The notes under the pieces are model-generated. The model had not been told where the DNA came from. It searched no databases and saw only the letters and a program-made list of their open reading frames with translations. From Egicoccus halophilus (GTDB lineage Bacteria > Actinomycetota > Nitriliruptoria > Nitriliruptorales > Nitriliruptoraceae): a stretch of 64,000 nt of DNA. Positions within the stretch are counted from its first letter, which is position 1. The number at the start of each line of letters is the position of its first letter. The stretch covers positions 682,001 through 746,000 of the forward strand of contig NZ_CP036250.1 of NCBI RefSeq assembly GCF_004300825.1, given 5' to 3'. The position numbers and the translations under genes were made by a program. Shown piece by piece: positions 49,007 to 58,278 of this stretch.

Positions 49007-49969
49007 ATGTCCACCGCGCCTGCCCCTGCTCCGCAGGAGGAGGACGTCCGGGCCCGTCCGGACGTCTCCATCGTGCTGCCCACCTACAACGAGGTCGGCC
49101 ACGTCCGCGAGGAGGTCGCCCGCATCCGGGCCGCCATGGACGCCTCCGACTACACCTGGGAGATCGTCGCGGTCGACGACGGCTCGACCGACGGTACGCG
49201 TGAGTGGCTGCGTGCCGCCGTCGACGAGGAGCCCCGGCTGCGGTTGATCGAGCACCGGCGCAACCTCGGCTCCGGCGGCGCCCGCCGCACCGGTACCCGG
49301 GCGGCACGCGGACACGTGGTCGTGTGGACTGACGTCGACATGACCTACCCGAACGACGACATCCCGCACCTGGTGAAGTCGCTCGAGGTCGAGGGCTACG
49401 ACCAGGTGGTCGGGGCACGCACGAGCGAGGAAGGCTCGCACAAGGCGCTGCGGGTGCCGGCCAAGTGGGCGATCCGCCGACTGGCGCAGTACCTCGCCCA
49501 GGAGGAGATCCCGGACCTCAACTCCGGGTTCCGCGCCTTCCGGCGGGACAAGGCGGTGCGCTACCTCAACCGGCTGCCCAACGGCTTCTCGTGCGTGACG
49601 ACGATGACGATGTCGTTCCTCGCCGACGGCCTGGCGGTCGGCTACGTCGACATCCCGTACGCCGCGCGGGAGGGGGAGTCGAAGTTCCACTGGTACCGCG
49701 ACACCCGCAAGTACCTGCTGCAGGTCGTGCGGATGATCCTCGGCTACGAGCCGCTGCGGGTGTTCATGCCCGTCGGGCTGTCACTGTTGCTGTTCGGGGT
49801 CGCCAAGCTCGTCTACGACATCACCACCAAGGACCTGCGGCTGGCGACCAACACGCTGCTGATCCTGTTCGCCGCCTTCCAGGTCATCAGCATCGGTCTG
49901 CTGGCGGATCTGGTGGTGCGCGTCACCAAGCCACCGGTCGACGACCCCCTGGCGCGCCCGACCCGTTGA
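49007..49969 (+). CDS. Family 2 glycosyltransferase (DPM1/ArnC-like)
   Basis: A 320-residue GT-A transferase. VSIVLPTYNEVGHVREE, AVDDGSTDGTREWL, the DXD-like TDVDMTYPNDDI and LNSGFRAFRR match polyprenyl-phosphate glycosyltransferases. Two C-terminal hydrophobic segments (~240-310) anchor it. It probably loads a sugar on polyprenyl phosphate for wall polymer or protein glycosylation; GtrA at 36105 could flip the product. The last codons and the stop lie in the first unit of a 17-bp tandem repeat. Confidence 0.88.
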   Translation: MSTAPAPAPQEEDVRARPDVSIVLPTYNEVGHVREEVARIRAAMDASDYTWEIVAVDDGSTDGTREWLRAAVDEEPRLRLIEHRRNLGSGGARRTGTRAARGHVVVWTDVDMTYPNDDIPHLVKSLEVEGYDQVVGARTSEEGSHKALRVPAKWAIRRLAQYLAQEEIPDLNSGFRAFRRDKAVRYLNRLPNGFSCVTTMTMSFLADGLAVGYVDIPYAAREGESKFHWYRDTRKYLLQVVRMILGYEPLRVFMPVGLSLLLFGVAKLVYDITTKDLRLATNTLLILFAAFQVISIGLLADLVVRVTKPPVDDPLARPTR

Positions 49970-50052
49970 CGCGCCCGACCCGTTGACGCGCCCAACCCGT
50001 TGACGCGCCCGACCCGTTGACGCGCCCGACCCGTTGACGCGCCCGACCCCGC
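49951..50052 (+). repeat. 17-bp tandem repeat covering a gene end
   Basis: Unit GACGCGCCCGACCCGTT repeats at 49951 (one mismatch), 49968, 49985 (one mismatch), 50002, 50019 and 50036 (decayed), with weaker echoes to ~50075. The first unit encodes the end of the glycosyltransferase (PTR) and each unit begins with the GA of a TTGA stop context. The period is not a multiple of three, so expansion did not follow a reading frame. No unit shows spacer diversity, so it is not CRISPR. Confidence 0.93.
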
Positions 50053-50203
50053 CGACGTGCCCGACCCATCGACGCAGTGGTGTCACGCTGTGCGCGCGTG
50101 TGCTCGCGCCGGCGGGCCGGCGGCCGACCATGGTGCGCGGAGGGGCGCGCGGGTCGAGGTCCGACGGTGCGGGCGACGCGGGTCCCGTCGAAGGCTCGCG
50201 TGC

Positions 50204-52156
50204 ATGACCTCGATCCGCCGGTCCCTGCGGGGCCTGTCGCTGTTGGCCGCTGTCGCTGCCGTGCTCGGGACGGTGGCGCTGCCGGCCGCGGCCACCGACG
50301 AGGGCAGGAGCCGACTGCTGGTGACCTTCGCTGCGCCGGTGGACGCCGAGGACGCCGCCGCCGGTCTGCCGGTCGTCGACGGTCCGCACGCGCCGACGCC
50401 GGGATCCCCCGACGGGTCGGAGGAGCTCGCGGCCACCTCGGCCGTGCAGGTGCTGGACTTCGACTCCGGCGCCGACGCGGCGGCTGCCGAGCGCCTGCTC
50501 GCCCGACGGAGCGACGTCGTGGCCGTGGAGCCGGACACGCTGCTCCACGTCGCCCGCGGTTCCTCCGACCTCGGTCCCGAGGCCTGGGGTCTGCGCAACG
50601 ACGGGCAGACCGTCGCCAGCCAGCGGGGCCGGGCCCGCGTCGACGTCGGCGCCACCGAGGCCTGGGGACTGGCCAGCGGACGCGGCGTGGTCGTCGCCGT
50701 CGTCGACACCGGCGTGGACCTGCACCATCCGTTGCTGCGCGACCAACTGTGGCGCAACCCCAACGCGGCCACGCCGCGCACCGATCCGGTGACGGGCCGG
50801 ACCTACGTCGACGACCTGCACGGGTGGAACTTCGTCACCACCGAGACCAACCGCAACGGTTCCAACCGGCTCTACACCAGCGCCAGCCTCGACGCGCACG
50901 GCACCCACGTGGCCGGGATCATCGCCGGCGCGCGGGAGTCGGCGGCCGGCTTCTCGGGCGTGGCGCCCGACGCGCGGCTGATGGTCCTGAAGTTCCTCGA
51001 GGGGGAGACCGGCCGCGTGTCCGACGCGATCGCCGCGATCCGCTATGCGCAGGCCAACGGCGCCCACGTGATCAACGCCAGCTGGACCTCTCCGTACGAT
51101 TCGCCGGCGCTGCGCACGGCGCTGCGTGAGTCCGGCCTGCCGGTCGTGGTCGCGGCCGGCAACAGCGGACAGTCGCTGGACCAGCATCCGCTCTACCCGG
51201 CGGCGTGGCGGCTGCCGAACGTGATCAGCGTCGCGGCGATCGACAACGCCGGGGCCCTGCCGGCCTTCACCGCACGCAGCCGCGAACGCGTCGACGTCGT
51301 CGGGCCGGGGGCCCACATCGTCTCGACGCTGCCGGGTGGCGGACTGGGACGGATGTCGGGCACCTCCCAGGCCGCGCCGCACGTGACCGGTGCGGTCGCG
51401 CTCGCACTGCAGCACCACCGGCACGCGTCGCCGACGCGGGTCGCGGACGCCGTGCGGGCGGGGGTGCGGCCCCTGCCGGGCCTGCGCGAGACCCGGTCGG
51501 GCGGGCTGGTGCGTGCGCCACTGGTCCTCGACCACCTTGGAACGTCCGTGCCGGCCTGTCCCCGTCCCGCGGCGGTCGCCTTCCCCGACGTGCGTCCCGG
51601 CTCGGCCCACCACGCGTCGGTCGCCTGCCTCGTCACCCACGGCATCACCGCCGGCCGCAGCGACGGCCGCTACGGCGCCACCGACGGGCTCACGCGCGGC
51701 CAGGTCGCGGCGATGGTGGCCCGGGCACTGGACCGCGCCGGCCGTATGCCGGCCGTTCCCGCTCGCGGTCGGTACCTCGACGTGCCCCAGAGCGGCTACG
51801 TGCACCGCGACGCGATCGAGGCGCTCGCGGCGGTCGGCATCGTCTCCGGTCGGACCGCGACCACCTTCGCGCCGGGTGCGATCACCACGCGGGCCGAGTT
51901 CGCCGCGATCGTGACGCGCGCCAACGAGCACCTGGCGGGTGCCCCGTACCGCATCTACGGTCCGCGGTTCCCCGATGCCGTCGGGCACGCCGAGGAAGGC
52001 CCGCTGCGGGCGGCACTCGGCCTGCGGGTGGTGGCCGGTCGCAGCGACGGCACGTTCGGGCCCGACGTGGCGGTGCGCCGCGACCAGGCCGCCAGCATGT
52101 TGGGTCGCCTGCTCGACCGGCTGGTGCAACAGGGCCTGCTCGAACCGGCCCGGTGA
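50204..52156 (+). CDS. Subtilisin-like serine protease with three SLH repeats (2)
   Basis: A 650-residue exported S8 protease, a paralogue of the gene at 44395. The signal peptide is ~1-30 (PAAA-TDEG). The triad is D168 (VVDTGVD), H232 (AHGTHVAG), S388 (SGTSQAAPH), with N320 for the oxyanion. Shared pieces with the other subtilase include YVDDLHGWNFV. Three SLH repeats follow (~455-650; LTRGQVAAMVARA, TTRAEFAAIVTRA, VRRDQAASMLGRL). GAAGG is nine bases before the ATG. Confidence 0.92.
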   Translation: MTSIRRSLRGLSLLAAVAAVLGTVALPAAATDEGRSRLLVTFAAPVDAEDAAAGLPVVDGPHAPTPGSPDGSEELAATSAVQVLDFDSGADAAAAERLLARRSDVVAVEPDTLLHVARGSSDLGPEAWGLRNDGQTVASQRGRARVDVGATEAWGLASGRGVVVAVVDTGVDLHHPLLRDQLWRNPNAATPRTDPVTGRTYVDDLHGWNFVTTETNRNGSNRLYTSASLDAHGTHVAGIIAGARESAAGFSGVAPDARLMVLKFLEGETGRVSDAIAAIRYAQANGAHVINASWTSPYDSPALRTALRESGLPVVVAAGNSGQSLDQHPLYPAAWRLPNVISVAAIDNAGALPAFTARSRERVDVVGPGAHIVSTLPGGGLGRMSGTSQAAPHVTGAVALALQHHRHASPTRVADAVRAGVRPLPGLRETRSGGLVRAPLVLDHLGTSVPACPRPAAVAFPDVRPGSAHHASVACLVTHGITAGRSDGRYGATDGLTRGQVAAMVARALDRAGRMPAVPARGRYLDVPQSGYVHRDAIEALAAVGIVSGRTATTFAPGAITTRAEFAAIVTRANEHLAGAPYRIYGPRFPDAVGHAEEGPLRAALGLRVVAGRSDGTFGPDVAVRRDQAASMLGRLLDRLVQQGLLEPAR

Positions 52157-52250
52157 GCGCCGGGGGCGGGCGTCGGGAAGTGGGCGGCGTCGTACGGCGC
52201 GCGGACCCCCGTAGACTCCGCCGCCCGCACCCCCGTCGGCTGGACCTGTC

Positions 52251-53339
52251 GTGATCCACGTCTTCCTCGGCACCAAGGCCCAGTACATCAAGACGGCGCC
52301 GCTGCTGCGGCTGCTCGACGCGAGCGGACTGCCGTACCGGTTGATCGACTCGGGACAGCACGCTGCGCTCGCCGTCGGTCTGCGCGAGGAGCTCGGGGTC
52401 CGGACCCCGGACCACGTCCTCGCCTCCGGGCGTGACGTCACCTCGATCCCCCAGGCGGCCGGGTGGGCGGCGAAGCTGTTCGCGCGGCTGCTCGACGGCC
52501 GCCGGCTCCGCCGCGAGGTCTTCGGCGGTCACGGCGGGGTGTGCGTCGTCCACGGCGACACTCCTTCGACGTTGCTGTCGACGCTGATGGCCCGCCGGGC
52601 GGGGCTCGCGGTCGCCCACCTGGAGGCGGGGCTGCGCTCGCGGCACCTGCTGCACCCGTTCCCGGAGGAACTCATCCGGGTCGTGGTCATGCGGCTGGCC
52701 TCGCTGCTGTTCGCCCCGGACGCCGAGGCGGTGGACAACCTGCGCAGGATGCGGGTGCGCGGCCGGATCGTCGCCCTGCCGGGCAACACCGTCGCTGAGG
52801 CACTGGCGCACGAGCTGGACGCGCCGGTGACGGCGTCGGACGGCCATGACGACGCGGGGGCCGTGGTCGTCACGATGCACCGCGTCGAGAACCTCAACCG
52901 TCGCGAACGCGTCGAGTCGCTGGTGTCGCTCGTCGAGCGCCTGGCCAGCGCCCAGCCGGTGTGCTTCGTCCTGCACGGGCCGACCGTCGAGACCCTGCGG
53001 CGACGCGGCCTCGACGATCGGCTGCGGGCGGCGGGGGTCCGACTGGTGCCACTGCTGCCGCACGGTCGCTTCGTGTCGCTGCTGCGTGCGGCGCCGTTCG
53101 TGATCACCGACGGCGGCTCGATCCAGGAGGAGTGCGCGCTGCTGGGCGTGCCGACGCTGCTGTGGCGCGGTGCGACCGAGCGTCCCGACGGCGTCGGCGC
53201 CAACGTCGTCGTCTCTGGCTACGACCCGGCGACGGTCGTCGACTTCGTCACCGATCCCGACGTGTGGCGGCGTCCGCCAGCCACGCAACGCCGTCAGCCG
53301 TCGGCCGTGGTCCTCGAGGAGCTCCGACCGTTCGTCTGA
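52251..53339 (+). CDS. wecB: UDP-N-acetylglucosamine 2-epimerase
   Basis: A 362-residue non-hydrolysing epimerase (UDP-GlcNAc to UDP-ManNAc). Catalytic and binding residues appear in VHGDTPSTLL, AHLEAGLRSR, HPFPEELIRV, VTMHRVEN and TDGGSIQEE. ManNAc is the sugar pyruvylated by CsaB in Bacillus wall polymers, so with csaB (16034) it supports an SLH-binding polymer. The GTG at 52251 has only a weak GGAC site; TAGACT near 52212 could be a -10 box. Confidence 0.9.
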   Translation: MIHVFLGTKAQYIKTAPLLRLLDASGLPYRLIDSGQHAALAVGLREELGVRTPDHVLASGRDVTSIPQAAGWAAKLFARLLDGRRLRREVFGGHGGVCVVHGDTPSTLLSTLMARRAGLAVAHLEAGLRSRHLLHPFPEELIRVVVMRLASLLFAPDAEAVDNLRRMRVRGRIVALPGNTVAEALAHELDAPVTASDGHDDAGAVVVTMHRVENLNRRERVESLVSLVERLASAQPVCFVLHGPTVETLRRRGLDDRLRAAGVRLVPLLPHGRFVSLLRAAPFVITDGGSIQEECALLGVPTLLWRGATERPDGVGANVVVSGYDPATVVDFVTDPDVWRRPPATQRRQPSAVVLEELRPFV

Positions 53340-53544
53340 CCCACCCCGAATCGACCCGAACAACCGAGGGGCCTCGCGGGCCGGGGACGGGGCCTGCCTG
53401 GCCCGGTCGAGCTCGTCCGAACGGACCAGTTCATCCGACGGGACTTCGGCCGACGTGGCTACCTGTACCGCGTCCGTCGGCTCACACGGGGTGAAGCCGA
53501 CGCGCCCGCACCGCCGGGCGAGGGCGACACCACAGGAGAGCAAC

Positions 53545-55716
53545 GTGAGCAAGCCGCATCGCAGCGCGCGGGCGCTCGGAGCCGGGTTGGCGGGGGCGAT
53601 GGTCCTGTCGCTGCTGCCGGCCGGAGCCGCGCTCGCCCGACCGGACGTCGACACCGTCTGTGACGACGCACCGGTGTTCGACTTCCAGGACGCCAATGTG
53701 ATCGCGCCGAACCAGGCGCAGGTCGTCAACTGTCTGGCCGCCTACGGGATCACCGTCGGCGACACGGACGGCAACTTCCTCCCGGGCACCTCGACCACCC
53801 GCCAGCAGATGGCGCTGTTCGTGGCCCGGTTCCTGTCCCAGGCCGTGTACGGCACGAACGCGCTGCCGCCGGAGGCCTATCTGCTCGAGGACGCCTTCCC
53901 CGACGTCGCCGTGCTGCGCTCCGCGCAGCAGCGAGCCGCCATCAACTGGCTGGCGGACCTCGGCATCGTCTCGGGCTTCACCGACGAGACCTACCGCCCG
54001 GCTGCACGCGTCTCGCGCCAGCAGATGGCGACCTACGTGGCCGAGTCGCTGCGGGCACTGGACGTCGACCTGCCGACGGGGGTCAACCGCTTCCCGGACG
54101 TGGTCCCGGGCGCCGCGCACGCCGCCAACGTGACGGCGCTGCGCGAGGTCGAGATCGTCACCGGCTTCCGTGACGGGAACTTCCGCCCCGGCCAGAACGT
54201 CAGCCGCCAGCAGGTGGCCCGCTACCTGGTCAACGCCGCCGCGTACACCTTCGAGCAGGACCCCGAGGCGTGGGCCGGGCAGTACCTGGGCACGCCGCCG
54301 ACGTTGCTGCCCATCCCGCCGGCCCCGTCCGCCCCGCCGGCCGAGCCGGTGACCTACAGCGTCGACGTCGCCGAGGTCCTCGTGCCCACGCCGGCGCAGG
54401 TCGCCTTCACCGCCGAGGTGTCGGGTGCGCAGCAGGTCGCCATCGCCCTGCTCGACGCGGACGCCGTCGAGGTCGACGAGGACGGCGTACTCACCGACGT
54501 GGGCGATGGCAGCCTCGCCGCCGCGGCGTCGGCCGTCGTGATCAACGTGAACGGTCGGTCGATCAGCGGCGGCATCAACCCGGCCGTTGCGGACGTCGAC
54601 GGTCCCGTGCACTTCACGGTCGGCACCATGGACGAGGAGTCGTTCGTCGCCCTGGTGTTCGACCCGCCGTCCGTCAGCATCGAGGACGGCGCGCTGGTCG
54701 GCTCGTACGGCGTGAGTGACGTGGTGACCGTCACCAACGTCGAAGGCATCGCCCTGACCGACGAGGACGGCGCACCCGTCGCGGCCACCAGTGTCCCCGC
54801 GGACACCGAGGTCACGGTGAACGCCGGGTTGGTGGACGTCGAGGGCGAGCTCGTGCCCACCGGTGGCCAGCTCGAGTACGAGCTCGCGCGTGTCGACGGT
54901 GTCGAGCGCTGTGACGCGTTGCAGGCCGACCCGGGTGCGGCGGACGAGGACGAGGTGTTCCTGCGCGGCGCGACCACGCTGACGGACGGGGCGGCGCAGG
55001 TCGTCGTACCCGGCGGCGCCGGCGGGGACGTGCACTGCGTGCTGGCACGTTGGGATCCGACCGACGGGCCCTACGAGCGCAGCAGCGCGACCAGTGGCCT
55101 CGAGCTGGCCGGCCACGGCGCCATCGCCTACCGCGGTGCGCCGATCGCGACCACGGCGCGGTTCGCGAGCGACACGACCTTCGTGCCGGCCGGGAGCTGG
55201 TTCTTCCACGCCCTCACGGTGCGCGACCAGTACGACGCGCCGGTGGCCGGCGCCGACGTCCGGTTCGTCGCCACCTCCGGGAGCAACACCGTCGCGGAGA
55301 CAAGGACCACCACGGCGGCCGACGGCGTGGCTGTGCTTCGCCGGCACGGATCCGACAACCGGACCGACGTCGTGAGCGCGGTCGTCGAGCGTCCCGGCGG
55401 CGACAGCCTCCCGGCGGTGACCGCGATCGTCCACTGGTACGACCAGTCGACCGATCTCACCGATGCGACCTACGCCTACCTCGGCTTCGACGGCGCCGCC
55501 GACCGGCTCTTCGTGCGGCCCACCGGTGCCGCGGCGTTCCCCAACTACGGCGTCAGCTACGCCGAGGTGGACATCCACCGCATCGACGGCGAGACCGTGT
55601 CGTTCGAGCAGTTCGAGGCCGCCCTCGGGACGGCCACCGTCACCGACGTCAGCATCACGGGCCTGTACACGGCCGAGGCGTCGACGGTGTTCGACCTCCG
55701 TCTCGCCGAGGACTGA
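53545..55716 (+). CDS. Candidate major S-layer protein with three SLH repeats
   Basis: A 723-residue exported protein. The signal peptide is ~1-32 (AGAALA-RPDV). Three SLH repeats come first (~48-225): TTRQQMALFVARF, VSRQQMATYVAES, VSRQQVARYLVNA. A Pro linker (PTLLPIPPAPSAPPAEP) leads to ~450 residues of acidic, Thr/Val-rich beta sequence with an Ig/invasin-like piece (RDQYDAPVAGADVRFVATSG). Other SLH proteins here have C-terminal repeats and an enzyme; this one has neither, which suits a structural S-layer subunit. AGGAGAG precedes the GTG; a terminator follows. Confidence 0.8.
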   Translation: MSKPHRSARALGAGLAGAMVLSLLPAGAALARPDVDTVCDDAPVFDFQDANVIAPNQAQVVNCLAAYGITVGDTDGNFLPGTSTTRQQMALFVARFLSQAVYGTNALPPEAYLLEDAFPDVAVLRSAQQRAAINWLADLGIVSGFTDETYRPAARVSRQQMATYVAESLRALDVDLPTGVNRFPDVVPGAAHAANVTALREVEIVTGFRDGNFRPGQNVSRQQVARYLVNAAAYTFEQDPEAWAGQYLGTPPTLLPIPPAPSAPPAEPVTYSVDVAEVLVPTPAQVAFTAEVSGAQQVAIALLDADAVEVDEDGVLTDVGDGSLAAAASAVVINVNGRSISGGINPAVADVDGPVHFTVGTMDEESFVALVFDPPSVSIEDGALVGSYGVSDVVTVTNVEGIALTDEDGAPVAATSVPADTEVTVNAGLVDVEGELVPTGGQLEYELARVDGVERCDALQADPGAADEDEVFLRGATTLTDGAAQVVVPGGAGGDVHCVLARWDPTDGPYERSSATSGLELAGHGAIAYRGAPIATTARFASDTTFVPAGSWFFHALTVRDQYDAPVAGADVRFVATSGSNTVAETRTTTAADGVAVLRRHGSDNRTDVVSAVVERPGGDSLPAVTAIVHWYDQSTDLTDATYAYLGFDGAADRLFVRPTGAAAFPNYGVSYAEVDIHRIDGETVSFEQFEAALGTATVTDVSITGLYTAEASTVFDLRLAED

Positions 55717-55762
55717 TCCTCCGGAAGGCGTGCGCCGACGCCGCTCCGCGTCGACGGCCCGG

Positions 55763-55789
55763 GCCCCGGTCGCGCACAGCGACCGGGGC
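55763..55789. terminator. Bidirectional terminator between convergent genes
   Basis: A perfect 11-bp stem (GCCCCGGTCGC 55763-55773 / GCGACCGGGGC 55779-55789) with a GCACA loop. It lies 46 bases after the SLH protein stop and eight before the end of the convergent acyltransferase gene, so it can serve both strands. Confidence 0.75.
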
Positions 55790-55797
55790 TCGGCACG

Positions 55798-57930
55798 TCA
55801 GGCGTCCGCCGCGTCGTCGAACAGCGCCGCGCCCAGCGCCGGCGTCACCCAGTGCGCGTAGGCCACGGTCAGGTGGTGGGTGTCCCAGTAGACGAGCAGG
55901 TCGCCCACGACCAGCGGACAACGCCCCTCGGCGCACACGAAGCGGGTCGTGTCCACGAACGCGATCCCGTCGGCCGTCGCGCGGGCCCGTTGCGCGTCAC
56001 GCAGTTCGAGGTCGACCGCGTCGGCCAGCGTCGGGGTGCACGCCTCCAGGGTGTCGAGGTTGCGCGCCAGGCACTCCGGCGCGACGAAGTCGAGACGTGG
56101 TGACACGCCGAACGCGACGACCCGCGTGTCGGGACTGACCTCGTGGATCCTGGACGTGGTCCGGGACTGTCCCTCGGCCAGGTTGCGTGCGTCCTCGCCC
56201 TCGAGCCGTTCGCCCTCGAAGGTGTGGGCCTCGTAGTGCGAGGCGTTGCTGACCACCAACAGCTCGGGGCGCTCGTCGGCGAGTCGCGTGAAGGCGTGCT
56301 CGCGCCAGGTGGTGCAGGCGTCACCGCGGGTGCCGTCGCGCCAGATGTGGATGTCGGCCGACGGGCACCCCGCCTTGACGAGCACGACCAGTCGCCAGCC
56401 GCGTTCGACGGCGAGGCGCTCGAAGGCCGGGAACCAGTGCGCGGCGTGGCTGTCGCCGAACAACACCAGCGTCCGCTCGGCAGCCGGGTCGCCGTACACA
56501 CAGGGAGGCGACTCGACCCCGGAGGCGACGCACCCGTCGTCGTAGATCCGCGGCAGTCGCTCGCCGGCCTCGGCCAGCGGCGGGGTGAGCCCGGCGGGGA
56601 CCGCCTCGGTGTCCCCGGCAGCCTCGAGGATCGTGCGCAGCGCCTCGTCGAGCTCACCGGCGACGGAGACCGGCTTGCCCGCGGCGTCCGGCTCACCGTC
56701 CGACGTGAACTGCGCCATCGCCTCCAGCAGTGCCCGCTCGCTCTGCCCGGCGCCGGTGAGCGTCGGTGCACTGATCGCCGCGACGAGGCTGAGCACGAGC
56801 GACCCCGCTGCCAACGAGGCGCCCATCGACAGCGAGTTGCGGGGCCGCGCAGCCAACCGGCGCGAGTGACGGACCGGGTCCTCGACGAGGGCGAAGCTGG
56901 CCTCGGCCAGCAGCCAGGAGGCCGCCAGGCACGCGACCGCCTCGAGCGCACGCAGCGGTCGGCCGAGCGCATGTTCGGTGAGCACCAGGACCGGCCAGTG
57001 CCACAGGTACAGGGAGTACGACAGCTTCCCGGTGCGCTGCAGCCACGCCCGGTCGAGCACCGGGGCGAGCGGGTTGCGGTCCCGGTCGCCGGCGGCCAGC
57101 ACGGCCACGGTGCCCAGCACCGGTATCAGGGCCCACGGCCCCGGGAAGGTCGTGGTGGCGTCGAAGACGGCGGCCGCCCCGACGACCGCAGCCAGCCCGA
57201 CACCGGCGGCGAGTCGTGCGGCGCCGGGGCCGAGCCGGGCACCGACCAGGGCGAGCAGGGCACCGGCGGCCAGCTCCCACGCGCGCGTGTGCAGCGACAG
57301 GTACGCCAGCGTCGGGTCGGTGACGCTGTCGACGACCGCCCACGCGAACGACACCAGGGTCACGACGACCAGGCCGGCCACGATCGGGCGCCGACCGCGT
57401 CCCCGGAAGGCGGCCGCCAGGCCGAGGACCAGCAGCGGCCACAGCACGTAGAACTGTTCCTCGACCGCCAACGACCAGAAGTGCAGCAGCGGGGACTCGG
57501 CCAGGTCGGCCGCGAGATAGTCCAGGCCGACCGCGACGAACCGGTAGTTGGCCAGCCAGGCGGCCGACCACAGCCCGTCGCGTGCGACCGATTCGGCCAC
57601 CATCGGACTGGCGAACACCCGCGCGCCGAGCACCGTGGTGACCAGCACGAGCGTCGACGCCGGCAGCAGCCGCCGGAAGCGACGGGCGTAGAAGGTCGGC
57701 AACGCGATGCGGCCGGTGCGTTCGAGTTCGGTGACCAACCCGCGGGTGATCAGGTAGCCGGACAGGACGAAGAACACGTCGACGCCCACGTAGCCGCCCG
57801 GCAGCCAGGCGGCACCCGCGTGGTAGATCATCACCAGCAGCACCGCGATGCCGCGCAGGCCCTCGATGTCGCTGCGGAAGCGGCGAGGGGTGACGGGGCG
57901 GTCGAAGACGGTGGCGGAGGGAGCGGTCAT
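55798..57930 (-). CDS. OafA-type O-acyltransferase with C-terminal SGNH domain
   Basis: A 710-residue membrane enzyme. The acyltransferase-3 domain (~15-370, about ten membrane segments) has RSDIEGLRGIAVLLVMIYHAG (core: EGLRGIAVLLVMIYHAG), GYVGVDVFFVLSGYLIT, SLAVEEQFYVLWPLL and SYSLYLWHWPVL. The SGNH domain (~430-705) has GDSHAAHW, SNASHY and DTHHLT. Such fusions O-acetylate surface glycans or peptidoglycan; here the wall polymer is a plausible acceptor. The ATG at 57930 is four bases after GAGG. The 348-bp gap 57931-58278 to the EAL gene shows no gene. Confidence 0.88.
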   Translation of the reverse strand: MTAPSATVFDRPVTPRRFRSDIEGLRGIAVLLVMIYHAGAAWLPGGYVGVDVFFVLSGYLITRGLVTELERTGRIALPTFYARRFRRLLPASTLVLVTTVLGARVFASPMVAESVARDGLWSAAWLANYRFVAVGLDYLAADLAESPLLHFWSLAVEEQFYVLWPLLVLGLAAAFRGRGRRPIVAGLVVVTLVSFAWAVVDSVTDPTLAYLSLHTRAWELAAGALLALVGARLGPGAARLAAGVGLAAVVGAAAVFDATTTFPGPWALIPVLGTVAVLAAGDRDRNPLAPVLDRAWLQRTGKLSYSLYLWHWPVLVLTEHALGRPLRALEAVACLAASWLLAEASFALVEDPVRHSRRLAARPRNSLSMGASLAAGSLVLSLVAAISAPTLTGAGQSERALLEAMAQFTSDGEPDAAGKPVSVAGELDEALRTILEAAGDTEAVPAGLTPPLAEAGERLPRIYDDGCVASGVESPPCVYGDPAAERTLVLFGDSHAAHWFPAFERLAVERGWRLVVLVKAGCPSADIHIWRDGTRGDACTTWREHAFTRLADERPELLVVSNASHYEAHTFEGERLEGEDARNLAEGQSRTTSRIHEVSPDTRVVAFGVSPRLDFVAPECLARNLDTLEACTPTLADAVDLELRDAQRARATADGIAFVDTTRFVCAEGRCPLVVGDLLVYWDTHHLTVAYAHWVTPALGAALFDDAADA

Positions 57931-58278
57931 CCGGCCTCTGGTCGTGTCGCGGTCGGTCCGTCGACGCACGGGGCCGGTCCCGGCCGGACGGGATCCGGGC
58001 CGGCGGCGCACGCGCACGCGGTCGACGCGAGCGCCGCGCTGCGGGCCACCCCCCGTGGCCGGCGAGGGTACCGCCCGCCGCCGGGCGTTCCGGTGCAGCG
58101 AGGCCCGCCCGTCGTGGCCCGGGGCGCCGGGTGACGGATCGTCGTGTGCGGGGCGCGTCGAGCAGCGAGACACCTCGGAGACACCCGGCGTCGAGACTCT
58201 CGCGTGGGGGTCCAGCGCCGGTCACCGCCCGACCGGACGGGCCCCGGTTCGTGCGCCCGACCCCCGAGGTACCTGCTC

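Noticed and set aside
49951-50052. Possible CRISPR repeats.
   Set aside because: Contiguous 17-bp units without spacers; simple tandem repeat.
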